In this document: piece by piece, positions 50,668 to 59,245 of the stretch
Layout of the letters: each line of letters starts with the position of its first letter
Numbering within the stretch: the first letter of the stretch is position 1
Source: Kribbella steppae
GTDB lineage: Bacteria > Actinomycetota > Actinomycetes > Propionibacteriales > Kribbellaceae
Length of the DNA stretch: 64,000 bases
Reading direction: 5' to 3'
Assembly: GCF_004342025.1 (NCBI RefSeq)
Contig: NZ_SLWN01000014.1
Location: 124,001 to 188,000, forward strand
Translations under genes and position numbers: made by a program
Notes under the pieces: generated by a model
The model's input: the letters and a program-made list of their open reading frames with translations, nothing else
Database searches by the model: none
What the model was told of the DNA's origin: nothing

Positions 50668-51477
50668 GTGGCAGACCATGATGTGGGGATGGGCGGAGAT
50701 GGATTGCAGTTTGATTCGGGGGTTTCGCAGCAGGTGGAGGCGGTCTACACGGCGCCTGATGTGGTCGAGCAACGGCGGATCGTTCGGGTGGCGTTGGCGT
50801 TGCGGCCGGGGGATCGGGTGCTGGACGTCGGAGTCGGTCCCGGGTTGCTGGCCGCGGAGATGGCGCCCGAGGTCGGGCCGAGCGGCCGGATCTGCGGGAT
50901 CGACGTCAGCGACAGCATGCTGGCGATCGCGAGGACCCGCGCCGACGTGCCGGACGGGCCGCGGATCGAGCTCGAGGTGGGGTCCGCGACGAGCATCCCG
51001 CACCCGGCGGAGAGCTTCGACGTCGTCGTCTCGACGCAGGTCTTCGAGTACGTCGACGATGTCCTCGGCGGGCTGGACGAGGTACGACGGGTGTTGCGGC
51101 CGGCGGGTCGCGTCGTACTGCTGGACACGGACTGGGATTCGGTGGTGTGGCGGTCCAGTGACGACGCGCGGATGGGCCGGGTACTGACCGCGTTCGAGCA
51201 GCATCTGGCCGATCCGCATCTGCCGCGGCGGCTGGGCGACGTTCTGGCCAAGGCCGGTTTCACGCTCACCCACCTGCAGGTGGTGCCGATGCTCAACTCC
51301 GGGTACGACACGCACACGCTGAGTGCCGGCCTGATCGACATCATCGCCGCGTTCGTGCCCGGTCGCGCGGGTGTCACCGAGGAGGAGGCGCGGGCGTGGG
51401 CGGGCGATCTGCGCGCGCTCGGCAGCAGCTACTTCTTCAGCCTCAACCGATACCTGTTCGTCGCTTCGGCGCTCTGA
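50668..51477 (+). CDS. Class I SAM-dependent methyltransferase
   Basis: A 269-residue methyltransferase with motif I VLDVGVGPGLLAAEMA, GIDVSDSMLAIAR, and FDVVVSTQVFEYVDDV plus LRPAGRVVLLDTDWDS. The fold resembles UbiE/ubiquinone-type and arsenite-type enzymes but lacks the Cys set of the latter. GTG start 50668. Divergent from the kinase gene; two hairpins follow its stop. Confidence 0.87.
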   Translation: MADHDVGMGGDGLQFDSGVSQQVEAVYTAPDVVEQRRIVRVALALRPGDRVLDVGVGPGLLAAEMAPEVGPSGRICGIDVSDSMLAIARTRADVPDGPRIELEVGSATSIPHPAESFDVVVSTQVFEYVDDVLGGLDEVRRVLRPAGRVVLLDTDWDSVVWRSSDDARMGRVLTAFEQHLADPHLPRRLGDVLAKAGFTLTHLQVVPMLNSGYDTHTLSAGLIDIIAAFVPGRAGVTEEEARAWAGDLRALGSSYFFSLNRYLFVASAL

Positions 51478-51975
51478 GCGTGAGTGACCGGGAGGGGTCC
51501 GAACTCGGCGGGCGCACCCTGGGATACGCCCGCCGGGACCGGTCGTTCTCCCGCCCCTCAGTGGGAGAACTCGCGGCTCGGTGAACACCACCCATGCCCG
51601 AATGGCACTGACCGAACCGCGGGACCTCCTACTGGTACCCCACCGGCCGCCGATCACACCTACCGGCACGCGAAACCGCACAAGATCTTCACATTCTCCG
51701 AACCTAAGTGCCCCGGGCCGGCTCTCCTTCGGCGCTTCCGGCGCCCAGGCACGCACCTCGCGGCACTTGAGGAGCGTCCACGATGAACACCGCATCGAGG
51801 ACGCCCCTCAAGCACCGCGATGCACGCACCTGGACACCGCAATCACTCGAACGAGAGCCGGCCCGGGACACCGGTGACGGAAGGATATGTACGGCGACCC
51901 CGCGCGCACTTACGCTGGACGGCGATTCCGCGCGCCGGGGGAGGCCGCGGGACGGCACAGGGGGAAGGACCGAGG
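51478..51975. other. 498-base gene-free interval with three hairpins
   Basis: No supportable gene. It holds two terminator-like hairpins after the methyltransferase, GGCGGGCG/CGCCCGCC (51507-51534) and GTTCTCCC/GGGAGAAC (51545-51570), an A/T-richer stretch (51661-51710) and a very long imperfect hairpin at 51711-51867. The last 60 bases carry the leader of the small acidic gene at 51976. Confidence 0.6.
51711..51867. repeat. Long imperfect hairpin, about 75-base arms
   Basis: 51711-51785 pairs with 51793-51867 around a 7-base loop. The outer CCCGGGCCGGCTCTC is perfect; inside, about fifteen to twenty mismatches occur, many as CA opposite CA. No open frame explains it. It could be a MITE, an attC-like recombination site or a structured RNA. 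Confidence 0.6.
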
Positions 51976-52098
51976 ATGTCGGATTTGTTCGACGACGAGT
52001 TGACCGACGACGACCTGGACGAGCTGGAGGCGCTCGGAGCCGCGGAGGACGCGGACCTGATCGTGACCGCGGCGCTCGGGGAAGCCGCAGATGCCTGA
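51976..52098 (+). CDS. Small acidic protein
   Basis: A 40-residue protein, ATG 51976 with GAGG just upstream and GGGAAGG further away. It is very acidic (DLFDDELTDDDLDELEAL) and Ala-rich at the end. It overlaps the start of the M15-type peptidase gene by 8 bases, so the two are coupled. It could be a partner or inhibitor of that protein; no homology can be named. Confidence 0.55.
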   Translation: MSDLFDDELTDDDLDELEALGAAEDADLIVTAALGEAADA

Positions 52099-52843
52099 GG
52101 CAAGGATCGTCTGGCGGGACACGAAGCTGAACAAGCGGACCGTGGTGATGATCGAGGCCGCGGAGAAGCTGTACAAGTCGAAGTTCGCACTCCTGCAGGG
52201 GTCGTACAACAAGGGTGGCGTGGCCGCGTCCGCCGGTACCCATGACGGCGGCGGGGCGGTCGACATCGACGTCGCGTCGAAGAGCCCGGCCCAGCGCGTG
52301 GCGGTGGTGAAGGCGATGCGGCAGGTCGGATTCGCGGCCTGGCTGCGGACGCCGGCGCAGGGAAACTGGCCGTACCACGTGCACGCGATCGCGGTCGGCG
52401 ACAAGGACCTGTCCCGGGGCGCGGCGCACCAGGTCGCGGAGTACCGCCGCAAGCGCAACGGACTGGCCAACCGGGGCAAGGACGACGGCCCGGCCGGGTA
52501 CTACGGGATGACCTGGGAGCTGTACGTCAAGGCCCACCCGCCGGCCCAGCCGGTGCCCGACTCGACGATCTCGCTCGGGGCGATGGCGCACGCCCGCACG
52601 CACGACGCGATGACCGCGGCGTGGGGTGCGGACCGGGCCCGGGTGATCGCCTGGGCGGCGCACCCGAAGGTCGGCGCGATCACCAAGGCGGAGACGGTGC
52701 CGCCGAAGGGGGTGCCGTGGCACCTGCACTTCCAGCGGGTGATCCGCAAGGTGCAGCTGCACTTCAAGCTCGAGGTCACCGGCGTGTTCAACAACTCCGT
52801 CGCCGCGGTGATGAAGCGCTACGGCTACACGATCGTCGCCTGA
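52091..52843 (+). CDS. M15-type peptidase domain protein without signal peptide
   Basis: A 250-residue protein. Residues 30-110 form an M15/Hedgehog-type zinc peptidase core: H51 and D58 (AGTHDGGGAVDID) and the later His pair 96 and 98 (YHVHAIA) fit the zinc site of D-Ala-D-Ala carboxypeptidases and phage endolysins. The C-terminal 80 residues end in a helical wall-binding-like repeat (VTGVFNNSVAAVMKRYGYTIV). There is no signal peptide, so release needs a holin, lysis or a delivery apparatus. A palindromic repeat and terminator follow. Confidence 0.7.
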   Translation: MPEARIVWRDTKLNKRTVVMIEAAEKLYKSKFALLQGSYNKGGVAASAGTHDGGGAVDIDVASKSPAQRVAVVKAMRQVGFAAWLRTPAQGNWPYHVHAIAVGDKDLSRGAAHQVAEYRRKRNGLANRGKDDGPAGYYGMTWELYVKAHPPAQPVPDSTISLGAMAHARTHDAMTAAWGADRARVIAWAAHPKVGAITKAETVPPKGVPWHLHFQRVIRKVQLHFKLEVTGVFNNSVAAVMKRYGYTIVA

Positions 52844-52847
52844 CCGA

Positions 52848-52932
52848 ACCGCCAGGCCATCACAGTCGCCTCCCACGTCGGCGCGTGAGCGTGCGGGGCG
52901 GCGCATCGTGCTGATTGTGATGGCCTGGCGGT
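52848..52932. repeat. Palindromic intergenic repeat, copy 2
   Basis: Arms ACCGCCAGGCCATCACA (52848-52864) and its exact complement (52916-52932). The outer sequence matches copy 1 at 44944-45019 including GAACCGCCAGG just after a stop codon; the interior differs. Indicates a small dispersed REP-like family in this genome. Confidence 0.7.
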
Positions 52933-52950
52933 CCGCGCCTACAACGACAA

Positions 52951-52978
52951 GGCCCCACCGGTAGCAGCCGGTGGGGCC
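52951..52978. terminator. Strong GC hairpin terminator
   Basis: GGCCCCACCGG (52951-52961) pairs with CCGGTGGGGCC (52968-52978), six-base loop. Lies between the M15-type gene and the convergent resolvase-like gene. Confidence 0.75.
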
Positions 52979-53086
52979 CTGGTGGTCCACTACCGCCCGG
53001 GCACTCCCGGTGCAGCTGTGGAGGTGGAGAGCGGAACCGACGCCGATGCAGGGGTCAAGACGTCAGCTCCGCTTGCCTGTGTGGAG

Positions 53087-53401
53087 TTATCTCGTGTCGA
53101 CCGCCCAGACCTGTGCCTGGTGGAACTCGAGGTGTTGCTGCATCGCCGCCGGGGTGCCGACCGAGCCGAGGTGGTTCATCGTCGGTACGACGACGGCCCG
53201 GACATCGGTCCGCTTCACCTCCTCGAGCAGTGCGTGGAAGGCCGCGGACTCGGCCGCGTCGCGCTCGGTGTAGACGGTGCCGAGGGTGAATCCTTCGGCG
53301 CTGGCGAACGCGGCGAGGGAATCCGTCGCCGCGGCCAGCTCCTCCGCGCAGCTCAGCGCGTCGGCCCGTACGTACCCCAGCAGCGTCGGCCGGGTCGTCA
53401 T
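53087..53401 (-). CDS. Resolvase-like domain protein lacking catalytic Ser
   Basis: A 104-residue protein with the outline of a serine-recombinase N-terminal domain (LLGYVRADALSCAEELAAATDSL; GFTLGTVYTERDAAESAAFHALLEEV; VVPTMNHLGS). The catalytic Ser of YxRxS is not at its place and there is no DNA-binding tail, so it is not an active recombinase. Such short domains are common in actinomycetes as orphan regulators. Overlaps the upstream small gene by four bases. Confidence 0.6.
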   Translation of the reverse strand: MTTRPTLLGYVRADALSCAEELAAATDSLAAFASAEGFTLGTVYTERDAAESAAFHALLEEVKRTDVRAVVVPTMNHLGSVGTPAAMQQHLEFHQAQVWAVDTR

Positions 53402-53592
53402 CGTCCCGGCTCCGCGGTGCTATCCACCAGCACCGGCTCGCTCGTCACCCGGAGGGAGGCGAACCGCCGCCGCATGGCTTCCTCGTACTGCGCTGCCTGC
53501 TCCGCTGTGGCGGTGTGGTCTGCGATCGGGTGAGCTCCGAACCAGACTCGCACACGGCGGTGCGAGGCGGGGGTTTCGAGCGTCTCCGTCAT
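53398..53592 (-). CDS. Small protein coupled to the resolvase-like gene
   Basis: A 64-residue protein from ATG 53592 (AAGGA upstream). Pattern HRRVRVWFGAHPIADHTATAEQAAQYEEAMRRRF is shared with short actinomycete proteins next to resolvase-like genes. Function unknown. A strong hairpin (53669-53699, AGGTCCCT to AGGGACCT) lies in its 5' leader. Confidence 0.6.
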   Translation of the reverse strand: MTETLETPASHRRVRVWFGAHPIADHTATAEQAAQYEEAMRRRFASLRVTSEPVLVDSTAEPGR

Positions 53593-53668
53593 CAGCGGGT
53601 CCTTCGGCAGTCTCGGTCGGTGCCCCGGACGGCTTTGTCCGGTGCTGTGAAAAGAACACAACACCTAC

Positions 53669-53699
53669 AGGTCCCTCCGGAACAGTTCCGAAGGGACCT
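53669..53699. terminator. Hairpin in the gap between MFS and small-gene operon
   Basis: AGGTCCCT (53669-53676) with CCGGAA and TTCCG inside pairs with AAGGGACCT (53691-53699), with TT after it on the plus strand. It can act as a leader hairpin for the minus-strand small genes. The rest of 53593-53872 is unusually A/T-rich and shows no gene. Confidence 0.55.
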
Positions 53700-53872
53700 T
53701 TACAGAGCCTTGACGCAGAGTAGGGAAACCCTACGAATCCGCTGGTCAGAGCAGTCGCGACGGACTGGACTGGACCAGCCGAAATGTCCTGTCAAGAATG
53801 TTTGCAGGAATTTGCCAATAACGATTCGGCGACCCTGCTTTTTCGACCGCGACCGAAATGTATGACGTCCTG

Positions 53873-55264
53873 CTAACCGTTTGCACTCACCTGCTTACCC
53901 ACGGGTATCCTGAGCCCGCCGACAGCCACCAGAACACCCAGTACGGCGGCCGCCAGCGGCACCACCAGTCCGTTTCGGAAGCCGTCGATCGTCAGCTCGT
54001 CCGCGGCGGTCAGGACTGCGGCGACGACGGCCAGACCGAGCGCCGACCCGAACTGGAACGACGTCGTCAGTACGCCGCTCGCCAGCCCCTGCTCGTCCTC
54101 GGAGACGCGCTCGGTCGCGGCGATCGTCAATGGACCGTAGGCCAAGGCGAACGCGAGTCCGAGCAGGAGGAAGGCCGGCAGCATGGCCGCGAAGGTCGAT
54201 CCCAGGGGCAGGAACGCCGCGTAGGCGAGTACGGCGAGCACGAACCCGCCGAACACGACCCGCCCGTTGCCGAAGCGATTCACCAGCCATGGCGTCAGCG
54301 TCGGTGCCAGCACCGAGTCGATGCCGATCACCATCAACGCCAGCCCAGTCTCCAGCTCGGACCAGTGCCGCAACTCCTGCAGGTACAGCACCGTGACGAA
54401 CTGGAATCCGACGAACGATCCGATCAGCAGGATCGCGCCGACGTTGGCCCGAATCAGCGCTGTGTTGCGCAGTAGTCCCAACCGGATCAACGGCGAGGAC
54501 ACTCTCCTCTCGATTAGCACGAAGGCCGCCAGTAGAACCAGTCCGCCGAGACCGGTCGCCAGTGACTGGGCCGACGACACGTCCGGCGCCCGTACGACGG
54601 TGGCCACCAGCAGCAGCATCGAAGCGGTCAGGGTGAGTGCCCCGGTGATGTCGAATCCCTGCCGTGGCTGGGCGCTCGGGGTGTCCCGTGGGAGCAACGC
54701 GATCGCTGCGACCAGGATCGCTGCCGAGACGATCACCGGCGCGAAGAAGACCCACCGCCAGTCGATCGCGGTGAGCAGTCCACCGGTGACCATGCCCAAC
54801 GAGAATCCGCCGGCCGCTGTACCGGCGTACACGAGTAGTGCCTTCGTGCGCTGGGGTCCTTCGGGGTAGGTCGTGGTGATGATGGACAGGCCGGCCGGGG
54901 TCATGAAGGCCGCGGCGATGCCGGTGACGAAGCGGGCCAGGATCAGCACCCAGCCCTCGGTGGCGAAGCCGCCGAGGCCGCTGAACAGCAGGAACACCAC
55001 CAGCCAGCCGACAAACATCCGGCGCCGGCCGAGCAGGTCCGCGGCCCGGCCGCCGAGGAGCACGAACCCGCCGTAGCTGAGCGCGTAGGCGCTGACGATC
55101 CACTGCAGTTCACCGGTGGCCAGGCCGAGCTCGGCCCGAATGGACGGCAGCGCGACGCCCATCATCGAGACGTCGATGCCTTCCAGGAAGATCGCGCCGC
55201 AGAGCACGAACAGAACGGCCCAGGCGCGGCCGGTCAGCCGCTCCTGGGTGACGGTTGATGACAC
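53873..55264 (-). CDS. MFS drug efflux transporter, DHA2/EmrB-like
   Basis: A 463-residue transporter with about fourteen helices. Antiporter motifs: DLLGRRRMFVGWLVVF after helix 2 (motif A), LSIITTTYPEGPQRTKAL, and LLVYAGTAAGGFSLGMVTGG (motif C region). GAGGGAG before ATG 55264. It is divergent from an HxlR regulator gene, which probably controls it. Substrate unknown; many relatives export antibiotics or organic cations. Confidence 0.92.
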   Translation of the reverse strand: MSSTVTQERLTGRAWAVLFVLCGAIFLEGIDVSMMGVALPSIRAELGLATGELQWIVSAYALSYGGFVLLGGRAADLLGRRRMFVGWLVVFLLFSGLGGFATEGWVLILARFVTGIAAAFMTPAGLSIITTTYPEGPQRTKALLVYAGTAAGGFSLGMVTGGLLTAIDWRWVFFAPVIVSAAILVAAIALLPRDTPSAQPRQGFDITGALTLTASMLLLVATVVRAPDVSSAQSLATGLGGLVLLAAFVLIERRVSSPLIRLGLLRNTALIRANVGAILLIGSFVGFQFVTVLYLQELRHWSELETGLALMVIGIDSVLAPTLTPWLVNRFGNGRVVFGGFVLAVLAYAAFLPLGSTFAAMLPAFLLLGLAFALAYGPLTIAATERVSEDEQGLASGVLTTSFQFGSALGLAVVAAVLTAADELTIDGFRNGLVVPLAAAVLGVLVAVGGLRIPVGKQVSANG

Positions 55265-55287
55265 GAAAGACTCCCTCGCGATTCATG

Positions 55288-55302
55288 GTTACCTCTTGTA
55301 AC
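55288..55302. promoter_or_regulatory. HxlR-type operator candidate
   Basis: GTTAC (55288-55292), 5-base spacer, GTAAC (55298-55302), within a wider repeat TCATGGTT..AACCATGA. Lies between the divergent MFS and HxlR genes and fits a regulator dimer. Confidence 0.55.
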
Positions 55303-55332
55303 TGACCCCATCATCAGGAACCATGAGGAGTT

Positions 55333-55758
55333 GTGGAAGAAGGCACTTCAAAGGAACTGAGTCACTCCTGCTGCACCGAGGAAGCGTTCCAGTGGGACAC
55401 CCGGGAGGACTGTGACGTCCGGCAGATCCTGGACCGGATCGGTGACAAGTGGTCGCTGCTGGTGATCGCGCTGCTGGACAACCAGTCGATGCGGTTCACC
55501 GAGCTGAAGAAGACGATCGACGGGATCAGTCAGCGGATGCTCACGGTCACGTTGCGCCAGCTCGAGCGCGACGGCCTGGTGAGCCGGACCGTGTATCCCG
55601 TCGTACCCCCGCGGGTCGACTACGAGCTCACCCCGCTCGGCGTCACCCTGCACGCCACGATCCAGTCGCTCGTCACCTGGACCGAGACCCACCAGTCCGA
55701 GATCGCCACCGCACGGGCGCGGTACGACGCCTCTACTGCCGCGCCGGCGTCCTTGTGA
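55333..55758 (+). CDS. HxlR family transcriptional regulator
   Basis: A 141-residue winged-helix regulator: ILDRIGDKWSLLVIALLDNQSMRFTELKKTIDGISQRMLTVTLRQLERDGLVSRTVYPVVPPRVDYELTPLG is the family core. N-terminal CC pair (SHSCCTEE) and a further Cys (EDCDVR) could sense thiol stress. GTG start. Its 3' end overlaps the frameshifted MFS gene by about 25 bases. Confidence 0.9.
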   Translation: MEEGTSKELSHSCCTEEAFQWDTREDCDVRQILDRIGDKWSLLVIALLDNQSMRFTELKKTIDGISQRMLTVTLRQLERDGLVSRTVYPVVPPRVDYELTPLGVTLHATIQSLVTWTETHQSEIATARARYDASTAAPASL

Positions 55759-56931
55759 AGTTCGCCGGATGACCCGGTACGGCGACCAACGTCAGAGCGG
55801 CCGCGAGTACGGCGAAAGCCGCGAGCGCGTTGAGGGTCAGCGGTAGATCGAGGAGCAGTGTCAGCGCGGGAGCGGCCAGCGCACCGATGAGCAGGGCGAG
55901 GGAGTCGGCGGCGAAGAACAGGGCGCCGATGCGGCCGAGCATGCCGGCCGGCGCGGTGCGCTGGATGGCGGTCTCGGCGGTGATGAGGAGGATGCTGCCG
56001 GGGAGGCCGATGAGGGCCGCGGCGGCGATCGCCCAGGGGATGCCAGGCGCGTTGAACAGAGCGAAGTAGCCGACCGCAGTGACGAGTTGGGTGAGGGCGA
56101 GCAGGTCGCGGATTCCCAACCAGGTCTGGGCTTCGTGCTCAGTGCGGCACCGATCAGGTAGCCGGCGCCGAGGCCGGAGATCAGGTAACCGAGCACGTAG
56201 CCGGGTGCGTGCAGGCGGTCGACGGTGAACGGGACGAGCAGGGCGGTCAGGCCGGCGTTCGCGGTCAGGAAGACTGCCTGTCCGAGCAGGATCCCGCGCA
56301 GCGCTCGGTGATCGGCGACGTACCGGAAACCGGCGAATGGGTTGCCGACTCTCTCGGCGCTCGCGTGCCGGTGGGTGCGGACGGTGGTGATGATTGCCGC
56401 TGACAACAAATAGCTGACGATGTCGACGGTGAGGACGAACTCGATGCCCGGCCCGGCGAGCAGGAGTGCGCCGAGTGGTGGTGCCGCGAGCCGGATCGCG
56501 CTGCCGGTGAAGGAGTTCAGGGCATTGGCTGCGGCGAGTTCGTTGCCGGTGCCAACGACTGCTGGCAGGAGCGCGCGGGAGGCCGGCCGGAACACCGTGG
56601 TCGCCGTACTCTCGATCAGGATCGCCAGGTAGACCGGCCAGATCCGGTCCGCGTCGGCGAACAGGATCAGCGCGACCGCGGCCGCGCTGACGAGATCGGC
56701 GATCCACATCGCGCGGGTGAGATCGCAGCGGTCCAGGAGGACGCCGGCCCACGGCCCGACGAGCAGAGCCGGCAGCGCCTCGAGGGCGAGGGCAAGGCCG
56801 GTCGCCACGGCGGATCCGGTCAGGTTGAACACGTGGAACGGGATCGCGACGACCAGCAGCCAGGAGCCGATCCCGGAGATCCCGCCACTGATCCACAGCT
56901 GGCGGAAGTCGCGGTTCCGAAGTGTTCTCAC
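55733..56931 (-). pseudogene. MFS transporter with a frameshift
   Basis: A 12-helix MFS transporter whose frame changes near 56110-56145. The N-terminal part (about 265 residues, RTLRNRDFRQLWISGG to LIGAALSTK) reads from GTG 56931; the C-terminal part (LGIRDLLALTQLVTAVGYF to HPANFTRTPARQ) continues in another frame and ends at 55733. Both halves are clear MFS sequence. Either a true mutation or a sequence error. Divergent XRE gene next door. Confidence 0.8.
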
Positions 56932-56942
56932 GGACCGGGAAG

Positions 56943-56971
56943 CTATCTTGACGAGATAGATCTTGGCAAGA
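56943..56971. promoter_or_regulatory. Two palindromes between divergent MFS and XRE genes
   Basis: CTATCT/AGATAG (56943-56959) with a TGACG centre and TCTTG/CAAGA (56961-56971) with one central base. They fill the 55-base gap and are likely sites for the XRE regulator. Confidence 0.5.
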
Positions 56972-56986
56972 GTGTTCTGTGAGAAT

Positions 56987-57442
56987 ATGCTGGCGTCTGT
57001 GGAACTGGGTGAAGTCCTCCGGGAACGCCGCAAAGCGGCCGGTCGCACGATCGCGTCGGTTGCCATGGATGCCGGCCTGTCCGTCCCCTACATCGCCAAC
57101 CTGGAGAACGGCCGCGGCAACCCGACGGTCTCCGCGCTCGACCGCCTCGCCACTGCGCTCGGTGCCCAGCTGGAGGTGAGCATCTCCGACGAACCGCCGC
57201 CGCCTCCGCCGTCAGTCGGCGCAGACCTGCTGGCCGCATCCCCTCGGGGCGAGCAGGTTGTCGCCACTCTCGCCGCCGCTCAGTCCCGCTCTCGCGCCGC
57301 GGTCCGCGCCCAACTGACCGAGACTCTCGACTCCCTGGCCGCTGTTCTCGGTCGCCCACCCGCGATCGCCGACCTCGACCGTCTGCTGGACCTGCTGCTC
57401 CTCGCCGATAGCGGGTCGAGTGGCGGGGTTCGCGCCCCGTAG
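56987..57442 (+). CDS. XRE family transcriptional regulator
   Basis: A 151-residue regulator: HTH LGEVLRERRKAAGRTIASVAMDAGLSVPYIANLENGRGNP, a proline run, then a helical C-terminus (VVATLAAAQSRSRAAVRAQLTETLDSLAAVLG). Starts considered: ATG 56987 and GTG 56999; the TTG at 56963 would lie within an operator-like palindrome. Divergent from the broken MFS gene and probably once its regulator. Confidence 0.87.
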   Translation: MLASVELGEVLRERRKAAGRTIASVAMDAGLSVPYIANLENGRGNPTVSALDRLATALGAQLEVSISDEPPPPPPSVGADLLAASPRGEQVVATLAAAQSRSRAAVRAQLTETLDSLAAVLGRPPAIADLDRLLDLLLLADSGSSGGVRAP

Positions 57443-57451
57443 GGTCGGAGT

Positions 57452-58228
57452 ATGGAGATCGGTGCGCGGATCGCCGCGGCTCAGTTGGCCGGATCGGCGA
57501 GATCGAAGCGGCAGGTGGTAGCAGGCCCCTTGGTAGGGATGCTGCATGACGACGATGCCTGGTACCTGTCCGCCATGCTCGCGGCCGAGCCCGGAAAGCC
57601 GTTCGATCCGGACGAGGTCCCGTGGGCCCTTGCCACCATCCGCCAGGCATTCGCCGCCGAGGGGCGGTGGCTGAGTGCCGAGCTGGTCGACGAGGCCAAC
57701 CCCGGACTGGCCGAAGCCCTCGAGGCCAATGGCATGACGATCGTCTCCCACCCGCCGCTGCTCGTCGTCGAGCCTGACGACCTGCTGAGCCCTGAGCTGC
57801 CCGCTGGTGTCACCGCGCACGTGGTCGGTTCCGACGAGGAGCAGGCCGAGGCGAACGCGGTGTCCGCTGAGGCCTATGAGATGGAGGGCGCGGGTTTCGC
57901 CCGGCACTCCGATCCTGTGAACGGCGGCTGCGTCCTCGTCCGCGTCGATGGGGTAGCGGCAGCGAGTGCGTCCTGGACTGCGGTGGCGGATGGTGTCACC
58001 GAGGTGGCCGGCGTCGGCACGATCCACACCCAGCGTCGTCGTGGGCTCGGTGCGATCGCGACGGCGTACGCGACCCAGCAGGCCTTCGAGCTCGCGGGCG
58101 CCACGCTGGCTTGGCTGACGCCCGGCGATGACGGTGCCGACCGCATCTATCGCCGTCTCGGCTACGCCCCGAAGGCAACCGCCGTACACCTGGGTGATCC
58201 GGGCGGCCACCTCGCCGACCTGCGCTGA
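57452..58228 (+). CDS. GNAT family N-acetyltransferase
   Basis: A 258-residue protein with a C-terminal GNAT domain: VGTIHTQRRRGLGAIATAYATQQAF (about 190-214) and AWLTPGDDGADRIYRRLGY. N-terminal 120 residues are a second, degenerate GNAT-like half. Nine bases after the XRE gene, probably same transcript. Substrate not known. Confidence 0.85.
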   Translation: MEIGARIAAAQLAGSARSKRQVVAGPLVGMLHDDDAWYLSAMLAAEPGKPFDPDEVPWALATIRQAFAAEGRWLSAELVDEANPGLAEALEANGMTIVSHPPLLVVEPDDLLSPELPAGVTAHVVGSDEEQAEANAVSAEAYEMEGAGFARHSDPVNGGCVLVRVDGVAAASASWTAVADGVTEVAGVGTIHTQRRRGLGAIATAYATQQAFELAGATLAWLTPGDDGADRIYRRLGYAPKATAVHLGDPGGHLADLR

Positions 58229-58251
58229 CCCTCGGCGTCGGCGGACCCTCT

Positions 58252-58839
58252 TCAAGAACTTGGTGCTGGTGCCAGCAGGCGGATGACGCTCGCCCGGAGC
58301 GCGGTGGACGCCTTCTTCGCCGAGAGACGGTTGGCGCCCGCTGCTTCGCCGGCCGCGTGGCCGAGGGCGATCAGGGCGGAGACCAGCCAGGCGACCGGGA
58401 GTTCGCGGGTGATCTCGCCTGAGCGCTGACCGCGGCGGATCAGCCGTTCGAACCGCTCGACCACAGGCCCGTGGCGCTCGTCCTGCTCGACTGAAAGCGG
58501 TAGGTGCAGCAGCAGCGGGTGTTGCTCGAATCCTCGCCACCCGAGGTCGATCAACGTCAGCAGGGTGTCCATGGCGGACCCGTGGTCGAGATCGAGGGCG
58601 TCGATCGCCTGCATGGTCTCGCGGGTGAGTTCGTCGAGGACCGCGTTCAGCAGTACGTCGCGCGACGGGAAGTGCGCGTACACCGTCTGCCGGGTGACGC
58701 CTGCCGCCTCGGCGACGCTCTCCATACTCGCGTCGATCCGCTCGTCCAGCAGCGTGATCGCCGCGGCCAGGATCGCGGTGCGGCTCCGGTCTGCGTCCGC
58801 TCGCCGTCTTCTCCGTCGTACCGGCTCATCCTTTGACAC
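58252..58839 (-). CDS. TetR family transcriptional regulator
   Basis: A 195-residue repressor: HTH MESVAEAAGVTRQTVYAHFPSRDVLLNAV after an Arg-rich start. GTG 58839 is chosen since it lies within the promoter palindrome; the frame upstream would overlap the divergent gene. The C-terminal helical domain binds ligand. It likely represses itself and the divergent SnoaL/CopZ pair. Confidence 0.88.
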   Translation of the reverse strand: MSKDEPVRRRRRRADADRSRTAILAAAITLLDERIDASMESVAEAAGVTRQTVYAHFPSRDVLLNAVLDELTRETMQAIDALDLDHGSAMDTLLTLIDLGWRGFEQHPLLLHLPLSVEQDERHGPVVERFERLIRRGQRSGEITRELPVAWLVSALIALGHAAGEAAGANRLSAKKASTALRASVIRLLAPAPSS

Positions 58840-58886
58840 CTTGTCAAGGTTAGCTGAGCGAGTTAAGTTTGACGGCATGTCAGAGT
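58833..58886. promoter_or_regulatory. TetR operator candidates overlapping both start codons
   Basis: TTGACA-CCT-TGTCAA (58833-58847) is a perfect palindrome and includes the TetR GTG start. A second imperfect copy TTTGACGGCATGTCAGA (58868-58884) includes the ATG at 58877 of the divergent gene. Confidence 0.65.
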
Positions 58887-59245
58887 TAAAGGTGCGGGAG
58901 TTCTTCGACGCGTTCACCCAGGAGGTCGTGGCGGGTGGCGACGCCGGGGAGATCGTGGATCGGTACTACACACCGGATATCGAGCAGGTCGTTGACGGCG
59001 TGACGATGGACCGGGAGCGGCTGATCGACCACTTGCGGCCGGTGCGGAAGAACCTGGTGGCCTGGGAGTACGACGTCCACGAGGAGATGCGGTCGGGTGA
59101 CCGGCTCGCGGCGCGATTCACTGTGCATGCGGAGATGCGGCGGGGACGGACGATCTCGACCGAGGTCTACCTGTTCGGCGAGGTGGCGCCGGACGGGCGC
59201 ATTCGCCGTACGACGCAGGTGACGCGGGATGTGAGTGCGCGATGA
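58877..59245 (+). CDS. SnoaL-like (NTF2 fold) protein
   Basis: A 122-residue NTF2-fold protein: VREFFDAFTQEVVAGGDAGEIVDRYYTPDIEQVVDG and GDRLAARFTVHAEMRRGRTISTEVYL. ATG 58877 lies in an operator-like sequence. It overlaps the copper-chaperone gene by four bases (ATGA at 59242). Enzyme activity cannot be stated. Confidence 0.85.
   Translation: MSELKVREFFDAFTQEVVAGGDAGEIVDRYYTPDIEQVVDGVTMDRERLIDHLRPVRKNLVAWEYDVHEEMRSGDRLAARFTVHAEMRRGRTISTEVYLFGEVAPDGRIRRTTQVTRDVSAR

Noticed and set aside
51976..52843. Prophage lysis cassette
   Set aside because: No holin, tail, capsid or terminase genes are nearby, so an M15-type domain alone does not make a prophage.
53087..53401. Active site-specific recombinase
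   Set aside because: The catalytic Ser position and DNA-binding domain are missing.
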